From NCBI GenBank assembly GCA_050084985.1, contig JBITNC010000001.1, positions 129,580,001-129,644,000 of the forward strand: a stretch of 64,000 nt of DNA. The letters run 5' to 3'. The first letter of the stretch is position 1. Every line of letters begins with the position of its first letter. Position numbers and translations under genes: made by a program. This DNA is from Nageia nagi. Taxonomy: Eukaryota; Pinophyta. Below, piece after piece: positions 57,513 through 64,000 of this stretch. The notes under the pieces are model-generated. The model did not search any database. It was not told the origin of the DNA and saw nothing but the letters and a program-made list of their open reading frames with translations.

Positions 57513-60500
57513 ATGCAAACCTTTCATATCAAAAGGAACACCATCATTGATGGAAGTAAGAAAACTAAGGTGGTGAACATGGGAGGGCCATTGGTTTTCA
57601 TAGAGCCAAATGATCCTACCAAAGACAAGAAGGACCTACATGTATGGAGGATTCTATGTAGAGGGGATATGAATCATTTTATTGAAGCATGCAAGGGATC
57701 AAACAAAAAATTAGTAGACAACATTATTCATACTTAGGAGGATGGAGTTTACAAAATTCATGTAAGGGAAGTTGTTTTCACTATTAAAATAATTGCAAAA
57801 GTCATTAGTCTTCATAATAGAGGTAAGAAGGTTAGAAATTTGGAAGAAATTAAGAAATTTAAGGCTGGTGGTTTTCAACTTAAGCCCTATCAAAAAGGGT
57901 ACTATCAAAGTAGTATACCCTATCCCTGGCATAACATTTGTAAGGTTATTATGAAATATATCACCTTAGATAATAGGCATACAAAAGTATTTAGTACCCA
58001 TATAATTCTCCTTAATCACTTCTATTGTATGAGATGTTATGTAAATTTTCTATCATTTGTTCAATTTTCAATGGGGGTGTACGTGGCTAAATGTAGAATC
58101 AACCCTAATTTTGTTCCCTTGCATTAGTCTATCATCTTCTAGTCTATTGATATCAACTATCTTAGTAGGCCCAACACCAACCTCAAGCCCATAACGAAGT
58201 CTAGAAATAATAAGATCGATAATATTATTAGAGGGAAGTTAGAAATTAATAGAGGTAAAATAGAGAAATAAATGTTGAGGAGAATCCTAATTGTATTGAT
58301 CCCAATCAATAAATAATACATGAGATAAATGAAGATAGAAGGGAAGAATTAAGTCATATAAATGCAAGGGATAATGAAGAGGAGAATGGTAATCATTCTC
58401 TAAATCAAAGTGAAGAGGATGAGGAATCTTCAATTTATTTCAATTACCTATGATGCAAAAGACCAAATCCCCAAATTATCCATGAAGAAGAGGGATATAA
58501 TGAAGAGTTATAGGATAATGTGGAGCAAAAAAGACAAAACCAACAGAAACTTATGTAACCTCAAAATGAAGCAAAGGAAGCTTACACATGTAGTTAAAGA
58601 AGAACTCCTTCCATGTTAATAGTAGACAAAGGAAAAGGTAAGTTGTTCCATAATTTTAAGTCTAGTATAATTCCCTCTAGTCCTATTTAAATTATTGATA
58701 GTACTATTAGGGAGGATAAGGAGTCTAGTAACTTTGTAAACACTAGTACTAGTATTGACCTTCCTTTTTAGAGTGACCCTCCTTCTTAGAGTGATTCATA
58801 TCTAGAAAACCCTCCTCCTTAAAGTGAACCTATTCAAAATGTTTCCAAATAAAATCTTATAACCTACTCTAGGCATGTTAGAAGGAAAGTTTCCTTTGCT
58901 ACTACTTTAACAGAAGAGGCCAATGAAGATCAAACTGCTAGGTAAGACAAATAAGAAGATACCACTGACCAAGGGGTTTCCACATCCCCTAAAGATCTTG
59001 TTATAAAGAGTCCTATTCCTCATACTACCATCATTTCAACCTCATCCACCTTCCCCTAAACCTCTAATAATTATCCCTAGGAGAAGAAACACTATTCTAA
59101 TCCCAAAACCCAAAGAAAGTTTAAGATTCAAGTCATCAAAATGCTAGACAATATTCATCTACATAATGGAATGTTAGTTGAGGTTGAGAGGCACCAAGGT
59201 AATCCAAGTATCCTTTTTGAATTCCTCCTAGTTTACAAATGCATGCAAGGTACAATGTCTTAAAAAATGATTGCTCCATAAGATAAGGATGTGGAATATG
59301 ATCTATTATAAGTTTTTTAAACATAATTACAAGAAATTCAAAATGTAGATTGATTATGAACCTTATCATCCTGATGAGAGGAGAGCTTAGGCGTATTGGC
59401 ACCAATTGTTCAAAATAATTAGAGAAACACTACAACCACATTTCAATATAGGAATATACTTCATGGTAAAACCTTTATAGAGGTTCAAACCTAATAGTAG
59501 TGGTAATTCTTGATGCAATGCAATAAGTAGAATGTAAGCAAGGAGGTCTACCATATAAAGGATTTTACAATATATTGTAGTATTAAGTAGGAGGCACTTA
59601 TTTTTATGAGAGACCTTATAAAGCAAAACCAATAGAATAGGCTAAGGCTCACCTACACATAGGGCTATGTATTAGATAATCTTTGTTTGTATTATCTATA
59701 CCATATATTAATCTTTAGAATGTTTATCTTGGTTGCTACTTCACTCTTCTTTTTACAACCAGGGTAAAGCTATATAAGACTATTATATCCCACTTGTAAA
59801 AGGTGTCCAAGATCCTTTCAAAACTCAATTTTTTTATTAATATCAAATTTACCCATTATTTTTTAATAAAAAAAAGCTTAAATATGATTTGAAATTTTTG
59901 TAGGACTCTCTTACAAGGAAAGATGCAAAGCTAAAGACAACAACTAAAACTTTTGCTAAGATGAACACATAGTTTGAAAAAAAATTGAAAACTCAAGAAT
60001 ATAATTTCATTACCTAATAGACATAGGAACCAATGCTAAAAAGGTTGTCAATTGAATTATTAAAGGATATCAAATTAAGTTATTGGTATAAGGTAGTTCT
60101 AGTTTTGCATTTGTGATATTCTGTTAGAAAGTATATTACATATTGTGATAGGTAGATAGGAAAATACAAAGATATTTTGGATAAAAAAAGGAAGAGTAGT
60201 AAAAATTAATAATGAAAATCAGTAAATCATCAAGGTTATGAATAAGAAATAAGTAACATAAATGGGAAAAAATGACTTTTATGATCAAATTTTGGCCATG
60301 AAATAAAATGTTGCTCACTTATATAAGTCGATGGTATGCATTGAGAAGTGTACAAAGTCAATAACTCCAAAGATAAATAAGTTGAACAATGCTTTGAATT
60401 TATTTTATAAAAATAAGATGCCTCTCTAGTACAAACAAGATAATAATATTTTTACACTTGAAGAGATGAAGGCATATTATGATCAAGCTCAAAAAATAGA

Positions 60501-60610
60501 TAATAGTTTTATAGATTGGAAGAGGATAATTTTGAAGATAAGTTCCTGAAGTTCATCTAAGAAATGAACATGATAGAAAAATGGGTAGGAGAGCTATCTA
60601 GGATGAAGTG
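57513..60610 (+). pseudogene. Second post-integrase frame of gypsy A (unrecognised)
   Basis: 57,513-58,127 codes for a folded-looking segment with one stop and a small frame change: MQTFHIKRNTIIDG, KVVNMGGPLVFIEPND, VWRILCRGDMNHFIEACKGS, DGVYKIHVREVVFTI, AKVISLHNRGKKVRNLEEIK, ICKVIMKYITLDNRHTKVFS, THIILLNHFYCMRCYVNFLS. The central part (58,200-59,100) is charged and then Ser/Pro/Thr-rich; the last part (59,880-60,560) is basic and coiled. The layout folded head, low-complexity middle, coiled tail resembles the first post-integrase frame, but the heads are not similar. The pattern KYITL......F...H...LNHF is familiar from unnamed plant retroelement extra proteins, but I cannot name a family. 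A purine tract and the right LTR follow. Confidence 0.5.
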
Positions 60611-60850
60611 AAATATTACTTTAAAAATAATTAATCAATTTATTTTTTTAGGTTTTCTCATTTAAAATATTAAACTTCTAAAATATGCAAAATGGTCAAT
60701 GGCCCTTGTAATTTTACCAAAGGATATAACAACTCAAGTCATATGTTGTATTGATAGAGTTTTGTACATAGTTGTAATTTTTCTTGAGCTCATGATTTGG
60801 TGGCACAAGTCCATGATTTGATCACCAAAATGCATACTTATACATATTTT

Positions 60851-60868
60851 GGGAGGAAAAAAGAAGAG
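60851..60868 (+). other. Polypurine tract of gypsy A
   Basis: GGGAGGAAAAAAGAAGAG, 18 purines, directly before TTTTG at the start of the right LTR. It supports + strand orientation of gypsy A. Confidence 0.65.
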
Positions 60869-60871
60869 TTT

Positions 60872-62243
60872 TGTATGGGTATGATCTATTTTGATCCTTT
60901 ATTGTTTGATAGAATGTTTATATACTTAGTCAATTTTGAGCATTTCCTATAGTGTTTGATTTTAACAAAGAACTGGTAGTATTGGATTAAATTAATTTTT
61001 TTAGAGTAGTAATAAAATATAATAGTGTTAGTGCTTATTCAATTTTGAACATTTCATATAGTGTTTTATTTTGGTGAAGATTCAACAATATTGAGATGGA
61101 TAAAGTTTTCTGAAATAGAAGCAAAATAAGATAGTGTTTACTTAGCCATTTTTTGAATGTTTTGTAGAGAATTTAATTTTGGTGGAGATTTGGTATAGGA
61201 AAGCAAACCAAATTCCTTTAAAACATTGAGAAAATCATACATCTTCATTTTCTTTAGCACAATTCTACCGAAGGTGGTTAATCACATATCATGGTGAATC
61301 ACAGTCAAATTAACCACCTAAAATATTCCAATTTTTAGATTCAAGTTTCAACCATCCATATTGAAGCATGTTTAAATAATTCCATTGAAACATTGTATTT
61401 TCCTTTGTATTTTGTTTTTATAGGTTTGAATAAATCTAGATACCTATAAATAGTTTCAAAAATCTAGCAAAGTATGTTCTTATTCCAAGAAGATGATTTC
61501 AACTTCTAGATTCAAGTTTCAATCAAGATGGAAGGCATTAATACACATGAAAGGATGATTCAGATCTTTGTATATTTGAATATGAGCTATAAATCTTATC
61601 AAAGAATCAAATATAATATTTTTGTAAATATCTAGTTAGTTACAAATATTTTATTTTATGAAAAGTTGTTTAGAAGATATTTTTCAAAAGAAAATATGTA
61701 AGTGATACCCCTGTTGAAGGAGAGGGGGTCAAATATAGTAGATATTGCCCCTATTTTGTACTAACACCATTGATTATGAAATATAAATTACTTCTTAATC
61801 TCTTGACTATGATCTATTTATCATTATTATTAAATGGTTATGTAATATGTTTATTTGCACTTCATGTACTATGATAGTTTATCAGTAGTTAATGTGTATC
61901 TATAAAGTGCTTATAAAGCATAGTTACTTAGAATGTCATATTTTATTTGGTGCCTATAAAATCAAACTATTTGAACAACTCAAATTCTACTTTAATGAAT
62001 GTATGTGCTAGTCTAGATATTTGTTTTTCTTATTTACAACCCACTAACCTAGTATTTTTTATTTTCTTTAGTTCTGCAAGTTTGTTTTCTACACCCCTAC
62101 TTTTAATAAATCCTAGTTTGGTCCTAATAGGAACCAACCTTCTCTAAATATTGAATTCTAATTTCAAAATTCATTTATTAGAATTATAATTGTGGCTTAG
62201 ATACATGGGTGCATGTAAAAAATTACCATATCTCATTCAATAG
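60872..62243 (+). repeat. Right LTR of gypsy A
   Basis: Starts TGTATGGG after the purine tract; collinear with 7,762-9,151 up to TCAATAG. The two copies differ more than the gypsy B LTRs, consistent with gypsy A being older, as the nesting order requires. Confidence 0.65.
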
Positions 62244-64000
62244 AAATCACACCTAAAACATTCAATGCAAAACAATTTTCAACTACTCTTTGATGGATGT
62301 CCATACCATATTCTAGAGCTTCCATGGTGACACATGACAAAAGAATATTGGAAAAGGTTGTAGAGTCACATTTACACCTAACAATTATATCTTTCTAGTG
62401 TCTCTAGGGTCTTTCTAAAACACCTATCTTATGCATATCCTAGATCATTGCATTTCACAAAACTATAATCTGCATCATGCATCTTTTCAAATAATTTGTG
62501 TGCCCTATATATGCTTCCATATTTTTCATACATGTATATCAAAGCATTAAAAACCATAATATTTTATACAAAACAATTTTTAACTACTCTTTGATGGATG
62601 TTAATACCTTCTTCTAGAGCTCCCATGATGGCACATGCTAAAAAAAATGCTAGAAAAGGTTACAAAGTTAGTTTTGCACTTGCTAATTGCATATATGTAA
62701 ATATCTCTATGGTTATTTCATAAAACCCATATTGTAATCATTTATATCCATAAAAATTTATTTGCATCATGTATCTTATCAAAAAATTGGTGTGCCTTCT
62801 CTATGCTTCCATATTTTGCGTACATGTATATTAGGGCATTCATAACCATAACATTCGATACAAAACCATTTTCAACTACTCTTTAATGTATTTCCATGCC
62901 TTATTTTAGAGTTCCCATGGTGGAAAATACTAAAATAATGTTGTAAAAGGTTGCAAAGTTTTATTTTACACCTAACAATTACATCTACCTAAAAGTCTTT
63001 GGGGCCTTTCTTGAAAACCCATATTATACATATCTTGTGGTCATTACAATCCTTGAAACTATATTTTCATCATGCATCTTGTTAAATAATCTATGTGCAT
63101 TCTTGGCAACTAATTTCATATCTTATTCAATATAGCATGCATGGTCAATAAGGTCAACAATATATATATAATGATTCATCCTAGTAATAATGCAATAAGA
63201 TTCACTCATGCTATTTAAGTATTTACAACCCTCATCCACTAGACCTACATGGTTGCATGCAAGTAGAATACACATAAAGGTTATATCAGTAGGTTTAGTT
63301 CCCAAGTGCTTTAGCAAATCAAAGAGCTTAAGGGAAACCTTGTTGTAGCCATGAATTACACATCATTTAATAATTGTAGTCCATCAAACTATGTTTACAT
63401 CATGCATCTTGTAAAATACTTATCAAGCCTTGTGTATTACTCCATATTTTGCATACATGTCTATAAAGGCATTCAAAATCACAATATTAGATGCAAAACC
63501 ATTTTTAACTACTCTTTTATGGATGTCCATACCTTCCCTTAAAGCTTCATGGTGGCACATGCTAAAAGCATGCTAAAAAAGTTGGTTGTAGAGTTTGGCT
63601 TTACACCTAATAATTGCATATGCTTAAAAGTATCTAGATCCTATTCAAAAAACCCATTATGAGCATATCCAATGATCATTGTATTCAATGAGATTGCATT
63701 TCAATGAGGTAATTTATCAAATAATTTAGGGGCACTTCCAAAATATCTATTTTTTACATATCCTACCATCACTACATCCCATGAAACTATGTTTGCATCA
63801 TGCATATTGGAAATGAATTTTATAGCTTCCTCAAGATATCTTGGATTACCAAGAAGGTCAACAATGCATATATAATGATTCATCTTAGGAATAATGCAAT
63901 ATGAGAGTCACTCATTTAATTTAAATATTTATAGCCCTCATCCACTAGACCTACATGGTTGCATGTGAGTAGAACACATACAAAGGTTATGTTGATTATA
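62244..64000 (-). pseudogene. PPR gene remnant (PLS class, E-type motifs), duplicated
   Basis: Read on the - strand. At 64,000-63,700: TCNHVGLVDEGYKYLN, MNHYICIVDLLGNPRYLEEA, IKFISNMHDANIVSWDVVMV, GYVKNRYFGSAPKLFDKLPH, then NTMIIGYAHNGFF, FKHMQLLGVKPN. At 63,450-63,123: YKMHDVNIV, WTTIIK, GYNKVSLKLFDLLKHLGTKP, TDITFMCILLACNHVGLVDE, GCKYLNSMSES, MNHYIYIVDLIDHACYIE. The E-type motif therefore occurs twice, about 0.65 kb apart. Further down, four copies of a roughly 100-codon PPR block start near 63,491, 62,860, 62,568 and 62,265 (each with a CAAAACCATTTTCAACTACTC-like stretch). Such proteins edit or process organellar RNA. All copies have stops and frameshifts. The locus continues past the window end. 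Confidence 0.85.

Overview
The window looks like nuclear DNA of a land plant with a large, repeat-swollen, strongly AT-rich genome; a gymnosperm is my best guess (inference, not proven). The evidence is PLS-type pentatricopeptide repeat (PPR) gene remnants, Tat-like Ty3/gypsy retrotransposons with a second RNase H, a CACTA transposon, a plant L1-type LINE, a copia remnant and long degenerate CCCTAA-type arrays. I see no intact host gene, no RNA gene and no intact transposon gene. Many stop codons in the old reading frames are TAG or TGA where the family has Gln or Arg, as expected from deamination of methylated C in silenced DNA.

The layout is a nest. Outer host sequence: a decayed PPR locus (about 480-770 on the + strand; 5.4-7.0 kb on the - strand, where PPR segments alternate with CCCTAA runs; 62.3-64.0 kb on the - strand). 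A copia gag remnant fused to a gypsy integrase tail lies at 3.3-5.0 kb. Level 1 is gypsy A (+ strand), with LTR-like ends at 7,762-9,151 and 60,872-62,243, gag at 9.5-10.06 kb and 43.6-44.1 kb, and protease, RNase H, RT, RNase H and integrase at 44.7-48.7 kb. Two long decayed post-integrase frames follow (48.9-51.9 and 57.5-60.6 kb). Level 2: a CACTA transposon (10,065-43,554) sits in the gag of gypsy A, and a LINE (about 51.95-57.4 kb) sits between the two post-integrase frames. Level 3: gypsy B (22,849-41,333, - strand), bounded by an ATTTG target-site duplication, splits the CACTA tnp2 transposase gene.

Gypsy B is the most interesting part. It is an 18.5-kb Tat-like element with 1,027/1,026-bp LTRs, a TGGCGC-type primer binding site and gag, protease, RT, RNase H, second RNase H and a partly deleted integrase. 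It also carries (i) an unrecognised domain present three times, once between protease and RT and twice in a separate frame after integrase, with near-identical spacing of GW, WP..P..I..C and D(F/Y)(S/T)..F motifs; and (ii) an antisense plant-mobile-domain gene of about 695 codons that appears to keep a 355-bp GT-AG intron, as expected for a gene antisense to the genomic RNA.

Non-coding parts: CCCTAA-type hexamer arrays at 5.4-7.0 kb, a higher-order array with a period near 360-370 bp at 12.5-14.1 kb, a TTTTTTACAACCCTAA minisatellite at 17.9-18.7 kb, and a head-to-tail 1.2-kb duplication (14.7-17.2 kb) whose first copy differs from the second almost only by small deletions. That duplication probably reflects uncorrected long-read error, not biology. 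All coordinates were read by eye. TIR, LTR, TSD and intron borders are exact readings; domain borders are approximate.
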